From: Bacillota bacterium
Lineage (GTDB): Bacteria; Bacillota; Syntrophomonadia; Syntrophomonadales; Syntrophomonadaceae
Length of the DNA stretch: 52,466 bases
Reading direction: 5' to 3'
Assembly (NCBI GenBank): GCA_023395515.1
Contig: JAEWZB010000120.1
Span: 1 to 52,466, forward strand
In this document: positions 15,850 through 24,295 of the stretch, in pieces
Layout: every line of letters begins with the position of its first letter
Numbering within the stretch: the first letter of the stretch is position 1
Position numbers and translations under genes: made by a program
Notes under the pieces: generated by a model
What the model was told of the DNA's origin: nothing
Seen by the model: only the letters and a program-made list of their open reading frames with translations
Database searches by the model: none

Positions 15850-16980
15850 ATGGATTTTACAACTCTGTGTATTCACGGAAGTGATAAAAAATATGATACA
15901 ACAGGAGCTATTAGTGTCCCTATTTTTCAGTCGGCTACTTTTGCACACCCTGCAGTGGGGCAAAGCACAGGCTTTGATTATTCAAGGGCACAGAACCCTA
16001 CCCGGGAGCATCTGGAAAGAACCGTGGCCCAGCTAGAAGGCGGCTTGGATGCCATGGCCTTTTCCTCGGGGATGGCTGCTATTACAGCACTGATGGAGCT
16101 GTTTTCACCGTCAGATCATATTATTGCCTCTGATGATCTTTACGGCGGCTCACACCGCCTATTCCATTACATTTCCAGAAAAAACGGGCTTGCTTTTGAC
16201 TTTGTGGATACCTCCTGCATCCATAATATTGAAGAGCATATTAGACCGGAAACTAAAGCGGTTTTTATCGAAACCCCTACCAACCCTATGATGCAGGTAA
16301 CTGATATTACTGCCACTGCCCGTTTATGTAAAGCTCATCATCTTTTGCTGGTGGTAGACAACACTTTTCTCACCCCTTATTTTCAAAAGCCCCTGCTCCT
16401 GGAAGCCGACATAGTACTCCACAGCGGGACAAAATATCTGGGAGGACACAACGACACGCTGGCAGGCTTTCTGGTGGTATCTGATGAGATTTTATCCGAG
16501 CGTCTGCGTTTTATCTACAAAACAACCGGAGCCTGCCTATCCCCTTTTGATAGTTGGCTTTTAATCCGGGGAATTAAAACCTTGCCGGTGCGTATGGAAC
16601 AGCAGCAAAAAACAACCCTCCAAATTGCCAAATGGCTCGCAGAGCAAAAACAAATTAGCAAGGTATTCTATGCGGGACTACCTAGTCATCCCGGATATGA
16701 AATTTCTCAAAAACAAGCCTCTGGATTTGGAGCTATGCTCTCCTTTACTACCAACTGTAAAAAAACTGCTCACCGTCTGTTGGAAAAGGTGTCCCTGATT
16801 CAATATGCAGAAAGCCTGGGTGGGGTGGAAAGTCTGATTACCTACCCCATGCTTCAGACTCATGCAGATATCCCCGCCGAAGAAAGGGAAATGAAAGGCA
16901 TCGGGGATTGCCTGCTGCGCTTGTCCGTCGGTCTGGAATCAGCCGACGATCTGATTGCTGACCTCAGCCAAGCCCTATAA
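15850..16980 (+). CDS. Cystathionine gamma-synthase/lyase family PLP enzyme
   Basis: A 376-residue trans-sulfuration PLP enzyme. Blocks are TLCIHGSDKKYDTTGAI, PIFQSATFAHP, YSRAQNPTR and PLP lysine K195 in HSGTKYLGGHND. Whether it forms cystathionine (MetI-like) or cleaves it (MccB/MetB-like) cannot be settled from motifs. The shorter length and the GHND after the lysine separate it from the MetY enzyme. It follows the CymR-like gene by 22 bp (RBS GGAGGGG) and precedes patB, so the operon is built for interconverting cysteine and homocysteine. Confidence 0.88.
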   Translation: MDFTTLCIHGSDKKYDTTGAISVPIFQSATFAHPAVGQSTGFDYSRAQNPTREHLERTVAQLEGGLDAMAFSSGMAAITALMELFSPSDHIIASDDLYGGSHRLFHYISRKNGLAFDFVDTSCIHNIEEHIRPETKAVFIETPTNPMMQVTDITATARLCKAHHLLLVVDNTFLTPYFQKPLLLEADIVLHSGTKYLGGHNDTLAGFLVVSDEILSERLRFIYKTTGACLSPFDSWLLIRGIKTLPVRMEQQQKTTLQIAKWLAEQKQISKVFYAGLPSHPGYEISQKQASGFGAMLSFTTNCKKTAHRLLEKVSLIQYAESLGGVESLITYPMLQTHADIPAEEREMKGIGDCLLRLSVGLESADDLIADLSQAL

Positions 16981-16993
16981 GGAGGATACCTCA

Positions 16994-18202
16994 ATGTTTA
17001 ATTTTGATGAGATCATAGAACGCCGCGGCACCAGTTCTTTAAAATATGACTTCGCGGTAAAAAGGGGCAAACCGGAGGATATTCTTCCTTTTTGGGTAGC
17101 AGATATGGATTTCAAATCTCCACCGGCCGTACTTGAGGCATTGTCACACAGGATATGCCACGGCGTTTTCGGATACAGCAATTCCGCTGATGAAGGCTAC
17201 TTTAAAGCCCTGTTCAACTGGTATCAGAGCCGGTTTGGCTGGGAGCCCCGACCGGAATGGCTGGTTAAAACCCCGGGAGTAGTTTTTGCTATTTGCACCG
17301 CTATTCGTGCTTTGACCAAACAAGGGGATGCCGTTATTATTCAACAACCGGTATATTATCCTTTTGAAGAGGCTGTAAAAGCTAATGACCGCCATTTAAT
17401 CATAAATCAACTAATCTATACGGAAGGCCGTTACCATATGAACATAGCTGAATTTGAACGGCAAATTATAGAACATCAGGTTAGGCTGTTTATCCTGTGC
17501 AGTCCCCATAATCCTGTAGGGCGGGTTTGGACAAAAGAAGAGCTAACCGCTCTGGGGGACGTCTGCGTTCGTCATGGAGTTTACGTCATATCTGATGAGA
17601 TACATGCTGATTTTGTCTATTCCCCTTATCGGCATCTGGTGTTCGCCGGGTTAAAGCCGGAATATGCCGACCTTACCGTGATGTGTACATCTCCGTCTAA
17701 AACCTTTAATCTAGCCGGCCTGCAGATTTCCAACATATTTATAAAGGATGCTAAAATCCGCCGGCTGTTTTGCGGGGAAATCCAGAAAACTGGTTATGCC
17801 CAGCCTAATCTGATGGGACTCTTAGCCTGCCAAGCCGCCTATGAACAAGGTACACAATGGCTGGAGAAACTTAAGCTGTACCTGGCGGAAAATCTTGAAT
17901 TGGTAAGGAAATTTCTGCAAGAAGAACTTCCTGTCATTCGTCTGGTGGAACCTGAAGGCACCTATCTTGTCTGGTTGGATTGCAGCGCACTGGGGATCTC
18001 CGACCAGGAACTGGATGAACTGCTGATGCAAAAGGCCGGAATTTGGCTGGATGCAGGATCAATGTTTGGGGCAGGGGGGCAAGGATTTCAGCGCATTAAT
18101 ATTGCCGTTCCCCGCCCTGTTTTACAACAAGGGCTAGACCGTCTGAAGAGAGCAGTTGCGTTTAGGCAGTCAGATGGAAAAAGGAATTGCATTATTATAT
18201 AG
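16994..18202 (+). CDS. patB: PatB/MalY-type cystathionine beta-lyase (C-S lyase)
   Basis: A 402-residue fold-type I aminotransferase-like C-S lyase. Blocks are WVADMDF (35-41), YSNSADEGYF, HNPVGRVW, SDEIHADF and PLP lysine K236 in SPSKTFNLAG. The family splits cystathionine to homocysteine, pyruvate and ammonia. The start is ATG 16994 behind AAGGAGG, 13 bp after the preceding stop. Its 3' end overlaps the stop of the convergent kinase gene by 8 bp, with no terminator between them. Confidence 0.9.
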   Translation: MFNFDEIIERRGTSSLKYDFAVKRGKPEDILPFWVADMDFKSPPAVLEALSHRICHGVFGYSNSADEGYFKALFNWYQSRFGWEPRPEWLVKTPGVVFAICTAIRALTKQGDAVIIQQPVYYPFEEAVKANDRHLIINQLIYTEGRYHMNIAEFERQIIEHQVRLFILCSPHNPVGRVWTKEELTALGDVCVRHGVYVISDEIHADFVYSPYRHLVFAGLKPEYADLTVMCTSPSKTFNLAGLQISNIFIKDAKIRRLFCGEIQKTGYAQPNLMGLLACQAAYEQGTQWLEKLKLYLAENLELVRKFLQEELPVIRLVEPEGTYLVWLDCSALGISDQELDELLMQKAGIWLDAGSMFGAGGQGFQRINIAVPRPVLQQGLDRLKRAVAFRQSDGKRNCIII

Positions 18203-19577
18203 GTATTAAAACTCTTACCCTGGTTCCTTGATCTAAGCTGCTTTCTATATTAAGCTTGCCCCCGTGTAAAGTAATTATCTCATCAGCTATAGCTAAACCC
18301 AGACCGCTGCCGGCGGATTTTAAATCAGCTTTATAAAACCGCGTCTTTATTTTAGCTAAATCTGCTTCCCTTATTCCTATACCATTGTCTTCGATAGTTA
18401 TTTTTATATAATTATCTTCATTACTAATCGTAATCCTAATAATTCCTGCCGGAGCCGTAAATTTAATAGCATTATCCAATATGTTTAATAAGACTTGCTT
18501 AAAGCGGTTGGGGTCCACATAGGCTATTATATTATGGGCCGTATTTTCCCAACTAATAGTAATATCTTTTGCATAAGCTTTTATTTTCAGTTGTTCTTTA
18601 ACTTGTTTTACTAAATATTCAATATTAGTATTTCTTCTTTGCAAAACTATTTCCATGGATTGATATTTAGAGAAATCTAGCAGTTCTTCTACTAAATTAA
18701 CTAACCGGTCGGTTTCCCGGATAATTATATTAAGACCTTCACGGCTTTCCTCTTTATCATCCAAGTCACCGGCCAATATAGTTTCACTCCAGCCTTTTAT
18801 AGAGGTTAATGGAGTTCTTAATTCATGGGATATAGAGGAAATAAAGTCATTTTTCATCTTATCGGTTTTAACTATTTCCTTGGCCATATAGTTTAAAGTA
18901 TTACTCAGCTTACCTATTTCATCTTCATAAGGAGGGGGAGAAATCTTAACATTAAAATTACCTAAAGTCATTTCTTCCGCTGCTTTAGTTAATTCTTCAA
19001 TAGGTCTGACAATGCTTCTTGAAATTAAAGTACTTACTAATAAAGCTAACAGCAATACTGCTGCTCCTATGGATAAAACAAATATAAATATATTTAATAC
19101 GGTTTTATCGACTTCCTCTAAAGAAGTAGTATAACGCAAAACCCCTATAACACTATTATCCTGCTCAATGGGCGTACTGACACCTAAAATCCGTTCTCCC
19201 GCTTCATTATTACCTTTCCATACCCCCGGGGCCCCAGTTAAAGCTTGGTTAAAATCGGGACTATCCACTAGTTTTTCATTATAAAAACCGCTGTTATCAA
19301 GAATAACTTTACCGGCCGGATTAATGACCTCTACTAAAGCTAATTCATCTTTATCAATATTTTCAAATATATAGCGGGCCTTAGTAGTTAAAGAATACCC
19401 GGATGCATAACGGTTAATGAAATTGCCGGATACGGTAGCTTTACTGATTAAGGCTTGTTCTACTCCCCCATAGTAGTAATTATTTATGGCCAATAAAAAT
19501 AAGCCTTCCAAAACTACTATAGTTAAAAGAATGATAGTTAAATATTGAAAAACTAATCTTTTTTTAATACTATTCAT
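18195..19577 (-). CDS. Sensor histidine kinase (HAMP, HisKA, HATPase)
   Basis: A 460-residue membrane kinase. TM1 is about 8-31, an external sensor domain 32-158, TM2 160-186, then HAMP, the phospho-acceptor H251 in SISHELRTPL, the N box ILDNAIKF, and the G boxes EDNGIGI and GSGLGLAIADEI. The start is ATG 19577 (MNSIKKRL), behind GAGGAG, and overlaps the stop of the response regulator gene, so the two are translationally coupled. The signal is unknown. The operon also includes a lipoprotein and a DUF4163/3298 protein upstream. Confidence 0.92.
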   Translation of the reverse strand: MNSIKKRLVFQYLTIILLTIVVLEGLFLLAINNYYYGGVEQALISKATVSGNFINRYASGYSLTTKARYIFENIDKDELALVEVINPAGKVILDNSGFYNEKLVDSPDFNQALTGAPGVWKGNNEAGERILGVSTPIEQDNSVIGVLRYTTSLEEVDKTVLNIFIFVLSIGAAVLLLALLVSTLISRSIVRPIEELTKAAEEMTLGNFNVKISPPPYEDEIGKLSNTLNYMAKEIVKTDKMKNDFISSISHELRTPLTSIKGWSETILAGDLDDKEESREGLNIIIRETDRLVNLVEELLDFSKYQSMEIVLQRRNTNIEYLVKQVKEQLKIKAYAKDITISWENTAHNIIAYVDPNRFKQVLLNILDNAIKFTAPAGIIRITISNEDNYIKITIEDNGIGIREADLAKIKTRFYKADLKSAGSGLGLAIADEIITLHGGKLNIESSLDQGTRVRVLIPI

Positions 19578-20280
19578 CCTTAATATCTCCTCGGAAGCGG
19601 TAACCATAGCCCCAAACACTTTCTATATATTTAGGCTTAACCGGATCATCTTCTATCTTACGTCTGATCCGGCGCATATTAACATCTACAACTTTAAGGT
19701 CACCGACATAATTTTCGCCCCAAACCTTATCTAAAATCTGGTCCCGGCTTAAAGCCTGATCTTCGTGAGTCATAAACAGATTAACTATAACTAATTCGGT
19801 AGGAGTTAAGCTAATTTCCTTATCATGCTTATAGAGCTTTTTTTCCTGCATATTTAAGCGGAAAGGGCCCGAAATAACTAGAGAGGCGGGGAAAGATTTA
19901 TCCGGGCTCAAGAGGTTAATTCTTCTTAACAAGGTCTGAATCCTGGCCATCAATTCGGCCGGGCTAAAAGGCTTTACCATATAATCATCAGCCCCGCCAC
20001 TCAAACCTTCTAATTTATCTATTTCCTGTCCTTTGGCAGTTAGCATGATGATACCGATAACCGGATATTTATGACGTAATATGCGGCAAACCTCAAACCC
20101 GTCTATACCCGGTAGCATAACATCCAGCAAAACTATGGATATATCCTCATGTTGACGGGTAAAGTCCAAAGCCTCCTCCCCGCTGCCTGCTTCCAGCACC
20201 GTAAAATCATGCCTTTTTAAATTAACCCGAATGAAGCTTCTTATACTTTCTTCATCTTCCACAATTAAAATTTTAGGCAT
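19570..20280 (-). CDS. OmpR/PhoB family response regulator
   Basis: A 236-residue regulator: receiver domain with acidic pocket (VEDEE), phospho-acceptor D53 in LLDVMLPG, conserved K in VKPFSPAEL, then a winged-helix DNA-binding domain (VVDVNMRRIRRKIEDDP, ESVWGYGYRF). ATG 20280 follows GAGGTG by 7 bases. It pairs with the kinase downstream. The tandem GTTACA sites before the operon have the 11-bp spacing this family binds, so it probably controls its own operon. Confidence 0.92.
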   Translation of the reverse strand: MPKILIVEDEESIRSFIRVNLKRHDFTVLEAGSGEEALDFTRQHEDISIVLLDVMLPGIDGFEVCRILRHKYPVIGIIMLTAKGQEIDKLEGLSGGADDYMVKPFSPAELMARIQTLLRRINLLSPDKSFPASLVISGPFRLNMQEKKLYKHDKEISLTPTELVIVNLFMTHEDQALSRDQILDKVWGENYVGDLKVVDVNMRRIRRKIEDDPVKPKYIESVWGYGYRFRGDIKDE

Positions 20281-20300
20281 CCTTTTCACCTCATTTAACA

Positions 20301-21653
20301 TTAGGAAGAAACTACTCTAAACCGGGCCTTAATCTGCTCTAAAGTTATAGGCAAAATAGTTTGATCAGTTTCAAGTCCGGCTAATATAGCTACATACACT
20401 TTACCTAATAGCCGGTTTTCTTCTATAACTTCATATATCTTGCCCTCTTGCTGGATACGTTTTTCTTCCGCTTCCCATAGCTCATCATCTATTGTCAGCA
20501 GGGTAAAGATTTCATGCTGATATTTATCAGCTAAAGCATAAAATTCTACCCGGCTTATTTCTTCCCCGGTTTCCCGGGTAATAGTATATTGGTCCCGCCA
20601 CTGGGCAGGTATTTGCCACTCATAACTCAATCCATAGTCAGCGTAAACTTCACTCACCCATTCCAGCCCGGTTTGTCCATCCCAGCGATACCAGTTTTCT
20701 ATCCAGGGGATTTCTACCATAGCCAGATTTTCAGAGCCGGGCGGTTCTATGTGTATACCTATCTCGATTATTCCATCCCCGTCTACATCTTTAGAAGGTA
20801 AGGGATAAGGCTTAAAGTTATAGGAAACATCATCAGGTTCTTCAGCTAGTGCTGATATTAATTGGCCCTCTTGATAAACTAATAAATGAGTAGCAGCCGA
20901 ATGAGCCCCTAAGTAAGTCTCTACAAAAAGGCCTTTCTTTTCCGGGGCAGCATTACCTATAAGCAGTTCCCCCGGGTAACAGCCGGCAAATTCGGCAGTA
21001 TAAGTTAAATTCAGTTCTTGATTTTCATATTTATAGACTTCTACTACCGCATTAGGAATGTCTTGTACCCTTTTATCTATAATAATCGCAAGCTCGGCTA
21101 ATTTGTCTCCATCTAAATCACCGGTAGTTAAGTTGCGGTATGATATAGGCTCTAAGGATATTAATTCATTATTATTAAAGCTATATATGGATAGCTGATT
21201 ACCTAAATCATAACTTCCTCCCGACCAGCCTACTAAAAGATCGGGTACTTTATTTCCGGTAATATCAATAAAATCGACTAAAACGATATCATCAGCATAC
21301 TCGTCTACCCGCGCCATCTCTTGCCAACCCTGGTTGGCAGCTGGAGTCAGAACTATAAAACCTAACCTAAAGCCCTCATTGCCTAACTTATAAAAAGCTA
21401 GAATTTCATTGACCCCATCTCCATTTATATCTGCCTCGAAAAACGTTTTAGCATTGCCCTTGGAGGAAGCGGGAATAGTTAACCTGGCTTCCGGAGGTAA
21501 GAATTTTTCAATATCTTGCTTTAATTTAAGGTTAGCTTCATTAGCCTGGGGGGGCCTGATTAAATTAGAAGGGGCTGTAGGCAAGCTACAGCCCGTTAGG
21601 CTAATAATCATTAGGCATATGATTAAATTGCATATACTCCTCGTGCGGTTCAT
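20301..21653 (-). CDS. Lipoprotein with FG-GAP/VCBS-like repeats
   Basis: About 450 residues. The N-terminus is a lipoprotein signal with lipobox LTGC (lipidated Cys near residue 24 counted from an upstream TTG). At least four DxDxDG-type calcium-loop repeats are seen: DINGDGVNEI, DITGNKVPDL, DLDGDKLAEL and DVDGDGIIEI, as in FG-GAP/VCBS propellers. It is 37 bp after the DUF4163 protein gene and abuts the response regulator gene, so it may be an extracellular part of the sensing system; this is inferred from the operon. Start uncertain: TTG 21659 or ATG 21653. Confidence 0.75.
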   Translation of the reverse strand: MNRTRSICNLIICLMIISLTGCSLPTAPSNLIRPPQANEANLKLKQDIEKFLPPEARLTIPASSKGNAKTFFEADINGDGVNEILAFYKLGNEGFRLGFIVLTPAANQGWQEMARVDEYADDIVLVDFIDITGNKVPDLLVGWSGGSYDLGNQLSIYSFNNNELISLEPISYRNLTTGDLDGDKLAELAIIIDKRVQDIPNAVVEVYKYENQELNLTYTAEFAGCYPGELLIGNAAPEKKGLFVETYLGAHSAATHLLVYQEGQLISALAEEPDDVSYNFKPYPLPSKDVDGDGIIEIGIHIEPPGSENLAMVEIPWIENWYRWDGQTGLEWVSEVYADYGLSYEWQIPAQWRDQYTITRETGEEISRVEFYALADKYQHEIFTLLTIDDELWEAEEKRIQQEGKIYEVIEENRLLGKVYVAILAGLETDQTILPITLEQIKARFRVVSS

Positions 21654-21696
21654 CTCCAATTAACCCCGCTTCCTAATTAGCTCTTATTCTAAGTGA

Positions 21697-22773
21697 TTAA
21701 AGTTTATATAGTAGTACGGTTTCTAAAAACGTTACCGGCACATAGGTAGATCCATCAATAATAACCGGAACCGCTTCCAACTCATAGGGGATCTTATGGT
21801 TGGCTATATATATATTATCCCCGATTTTCAATTTGGCAGTTGCTTGGCCTTTAGTAAGCAGAACACTTTGTTCTTCAGCATTCCATTCTAAATTATAACC
21901 TAACTGTTCTGCTGTCATGCGCAACGGTATCATTACTATTTTATCATCGTTCAAAACAGTTGTAATTTCTACTCCGTTAATAGATATTTTACTATCATCT
22001 TTAACAGTCAAGTTATCTTCAAGGTCAGCAAGATTAAGGACGAATTCAGGAATTCCCATGGCACCAGGAGCTATTTCATATTTAGGGAATACAATTACTA
22101 TATCGTTATCTTTAAAATAGAAACCCTGGGTATCGCTGATACTTTTAAAACCCATATCTCCTTCAAAAAACATTTCTTCTCCATCTTTGGAACGCAGTTC
22201 AATCTGCTTTACTATTTCTTTATTTATTAACTCTGTATAATCTGCTCCGGCCGGGAATAAATCTTTTAAGCTAATAGCCGTATTAGCTTTTTTATCAATA
22301 TTATAGCAGTGTACCACCGTCATGCCATTAGCTCCGCCGGTATAAGTATAGTAAGTCATGGTAAAAGAAAGCACTTCATCAGTATTAGCTTTAACCTCAT
22401 ATTCAACAAAAAGCTGGTATGGCCTTATTTCCCAGTTATTTTCTTTACACAATTGAACATATTCCTGGACTTGAGCTTCGATATCCTCCTTCGCTTTGAT
22501 AACATGCTTTTCCACAAACTCATTCAGGTGTTTCTGGAAATCAGCATCGGTTAACCCGGAAATTACCGGATAAGCAATATTTATTTCCATATACTCATTT
22601 TTAACTTCCATCTTCTCCGACGTTATTTGCACCTCATTTAATGAAGCCTTTTCGGTTATAACCGTTTCTGCTGCCGGTGCCTCTTTAGTATTGTCTACCG
22701 GGGCTGCCATAACTGTACTGCCGAATATCAAACATCCGGCTAATCCTAATGCTATAGTTTGTTTGATTTTCAT
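21697..22773 (-). CDS. Exported DUF4163/DUF3298 protein with copper amine oxidase-like domain
   Basis: A 358-residue exported protein with signal peptide (cut near AAPVD, residue 24). The middle resembles the DUF4163-DUF3298 pair of RsiV and PdaC (YEVKANTDEVLSFTMTYYTYTGGANG; LFPAGADYTELINKEIV). The C-terminal ~85 residues form a copper-amine-oxidase N-domain-like repeat (VMIPLRMTAEQLGYNLEW, STYVPVTFLE), a wall-associated module common in anaerobic clostridia. It heads the operon with the lipoprotein and two-component genes; RBS AGGAGGT. In RsiV these domains bind lysozyme; a cell-envelope sensing role is only suggested. Confidence 0.8.
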   Translation of the reverse strand: MKIKQTIALGLAGCLIFGSTVMAAPVDNTKEAPAAETVITEKASLNEVQITSEKMEVKNEYMEINIAYPVISGLTDADFQKHLNEFVEKHVIKAKEDIEAQVQEYVQLCKENNWEIRPYQLFVEYEVKANTDEVLSFTMTYYTYTGGANGMTVVHCYNIDKKANTAISLKDLFPAGADYTELINKEIVKQIELRSKDGEEMFFEGDMGFKSISDTQGFYFKDNDIVIVFPKYEIAPGAMGIPEFVLNLADLEDNLTVKDDSKISINGVEITTVLNDDKIVMIPLRMTAEQLGYNLEWNAEEQSVLLTKGQATAKLKIGDNIYIANHKIPYELEAVPVIIDGSTYVPVTFLETVLLYKL

Positions 22774-22831
22774 TTATATTACCTCCTAAAATTCTTATAC
22801 TCTGATAATACTAAATACTATTACGCAAGTG

Positions 22832-22848
22832 GTTACAAAATAGTTACA
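22832..22848 (-). promoter_or_regulatory. Tandem response-regulator binding site
   Basis: GTTACA at 22832-22837 and 22843-22848 (TGTAAC-N5-TGTAAC on the minus strand). The 11-bp period is typical for OmpR-family dimers. The second copy sits where a -35 box would be, about 18 bp before TAGTAT, in front of the operon that encodes such a regulator. Confidence 0.6.
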
Positions 22849-22887
22849 GTTTGCTTGGTGACAATCATATCAATATAAATTTACTCC

Positions 22888-22916
22888 ATGACAAATTCAA
22901 GAAGATATGGGATAAT
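22888..22916 (+). promoter_or_regulatory. Promoter of the OFA transporter gene
   Basis: ATGACA (22888-22893), 17-bp spacer, GATAAT (22911-22916). Each box is one base off consensus. The start point falls at the foot of a hairpin. Confidence 0.55.
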
Positions 22917-22921
22917 AGTTT

Positions 22922-22954
22922 ACTACCTGTTGCTATTTAGAACAGGTAGTTTTT
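22922..22954 (+). terminator. Terminator-like hairpin at the 5' end of the transporter message
   Basis: ACTACCTGTT (22922-22931) and AACAGGTAGT (22941-22950) form a perfect 10-bp stem followed by TTTTAG. No gene on the plus strand ends here, so it may be an attenuator or an mRNA-stabilising 5' hairpin for the transporter gene. Confidence 0.55.
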
Positions 22955-23005
22955 AGTTTGGTAGTATGGTTGGATCGAGAATGTATTTTTGTAGGAGGGT
23001 TTTTA

Positions 23006-24232
23006 ATGGAAGGAAAAGTGGTCAATCGTTGGTTAGTAGTTTTAGGGTCCCTGATTATGCAGTTAAGCTTAGGGGCTATCTACACCTGGAGTCTCTTTAA
23101 TGCTCCCTTGGTGGAAAAATTCGGCTGGGATGTCAGTGCTACAGTCTTTACCTTTTCGGTTACTTTAGTGTTTTTTGCTCTTTCGGTAATCATAGCCGGC
23201 CGTATCCAAGATAAAATCGGCCCCCGTATAGTAGCTACCATCGGCGGAATTCTCACCGGATTAGGAGTTATCTTAGCCAGTTTTGCTACTACCCCTACGA
23301 TGCTTTATGTAACTTATGGATTTATTGCCGGAATGGGCATCGGTACTACTTATGTAACTCCGTTAGCTACTTGTGTTAAATGGTTTCCCGAAAAAAGAGG
23401 ACTTATTAATGGTCTGGTATTAGCTGCCTTAGGACTGGGCGGAGTTATTTTTAAACCGGTCATACTTTATTTTATTGCCGCTCATGGAGTAAGTACAGCT
23501 TTCTTATATCTAGGTCTTATTTACGGCTCCCTGATTGTGGTAGGGGCCCAGTTTCTTGCGGTACCCCCCGCAGGATATACACCTCCCGGTTGGGTACCCC
23601 CTGCTCCGCAAACTACAGACGGTTTTGTCGCAGGAAGTGTAAACTATACTATAACTGAAGCTATGAGGACACCTCAATTTTATATATTGGTGCTTTGGAT
23701 GCTGTTCGGAGCCGGAGCAGGCCTTATGGTAATTAGTGTAGCAGCTAATATAGGTATTGATATGGTAGGCTTAAGTCTGGCTGCCGCCGGAAATGCCGTT
23801 GTTACTATTTCCCTATTCAATGCGGCCGGCCGCTTGTTTTGGGGAGCTATATCAGACAAAATCGGACGAGTACTCTCGGTACTGATAGTTTTCGTTTTAT
23901 TAGGTCTGGCTATGATATTTATGAGCATAGTTTCTATGACTTATGTAACTTTCCTTTTAGCCACTTGTGTAGTAGGCTTTTGCTTCGGAGGAACTGCAGC
24001 ACTATTTCCTACTATTACCGCGGAATGGTTTGGAACTCAGAATGTAGGCAATAACTATGGCGCCATATTCCTTTTCTACGGAGTAGGAGCCATTATTGCC
24101 CCCCGGCTTTCCGTTTCTTTAGGCTTTGAAAAAGCCTTTTTAGTAGGTGCTGTTGTTTGTGGAATTGCCGTACTAATATCCTTTTTGGCCAAACCACCGG
24201 CTGGTAAAATAAAACCGGCTATTCCCAGTTAA
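23006..24232 (+). CDS. OFA-family MFS transporter (oxalate/formate antiporter-like)
   Basis: A 408-residue, 12-helix major facilitator. The opening RWLVVLGSLIMQLSLGAIYTWSLFNAPL is typical of the oxalate:formate antiporter group, and the loop motifs GRIQDKIGPR and GAISDKIGRV are the MFS motif A and its repeat. The start is ATG 23006 with AGGAGGG upstream. The substrate is probably a small monocarboxylate or dicarboxylate, but it cannot be read from sequence. Divergent from the two-component operon and followed by a strong terminator. Confidence 0.85.
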   Translation: MEGKVVNRWLVVLGSLIMQLSLGAIYTWSLFNAPLVEKFGWDVSATVFTFSVTLVFFALSVIIAGRIQDKIGPRIVATIGGILTGLGVILASFATTPTMLYVTYGFIAGMGIGTTYVTPLATCVKWFPEKRGLINGLVLAALGLGGVIFKPVILYFIAAHGVSTAFLYLGLIYGSLIVVGAQFLAVPPAGYTPPGWVPPAPQTTDGFVAGSVNYTITEAMRTPQFYILVLWMLFGAGAGLMVISVAANIGIDMVGLSLAAAGNAVVTISLFNAAGRLFWGAISDKIGRVLSVLIVFVLLGLAMIFMSIVSMTYVTFLLATCVVGFCFGGTAALFPTITAEWFGTQNVGNNYGAIFLFYGVGAIIAPRLSVSLGFEKAFLVGAVVCGIAVLISFLAKPPAGKIKPAIPS

Positions 24233-24250
24233 ACAGTTAAGCTGACCTTA

Positions 24251-24285
24251 AAGCCCCCTATCATTATAGATAGGGGGCTTTTTAT
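24251..24285. terminator. Strong terminator between convergent genes
   Basis: AAGCCCCCTATC (24251-24262) and GATAGGGGGCTT (24269-24280) form a perfect 12-bp stem with T-runs on both strands, serving the transporter gene and the convergent acyl-CoA synthetase gene. Confidence 0.88.
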
Positions 24286-24295
24286 TAGGAGAAAA

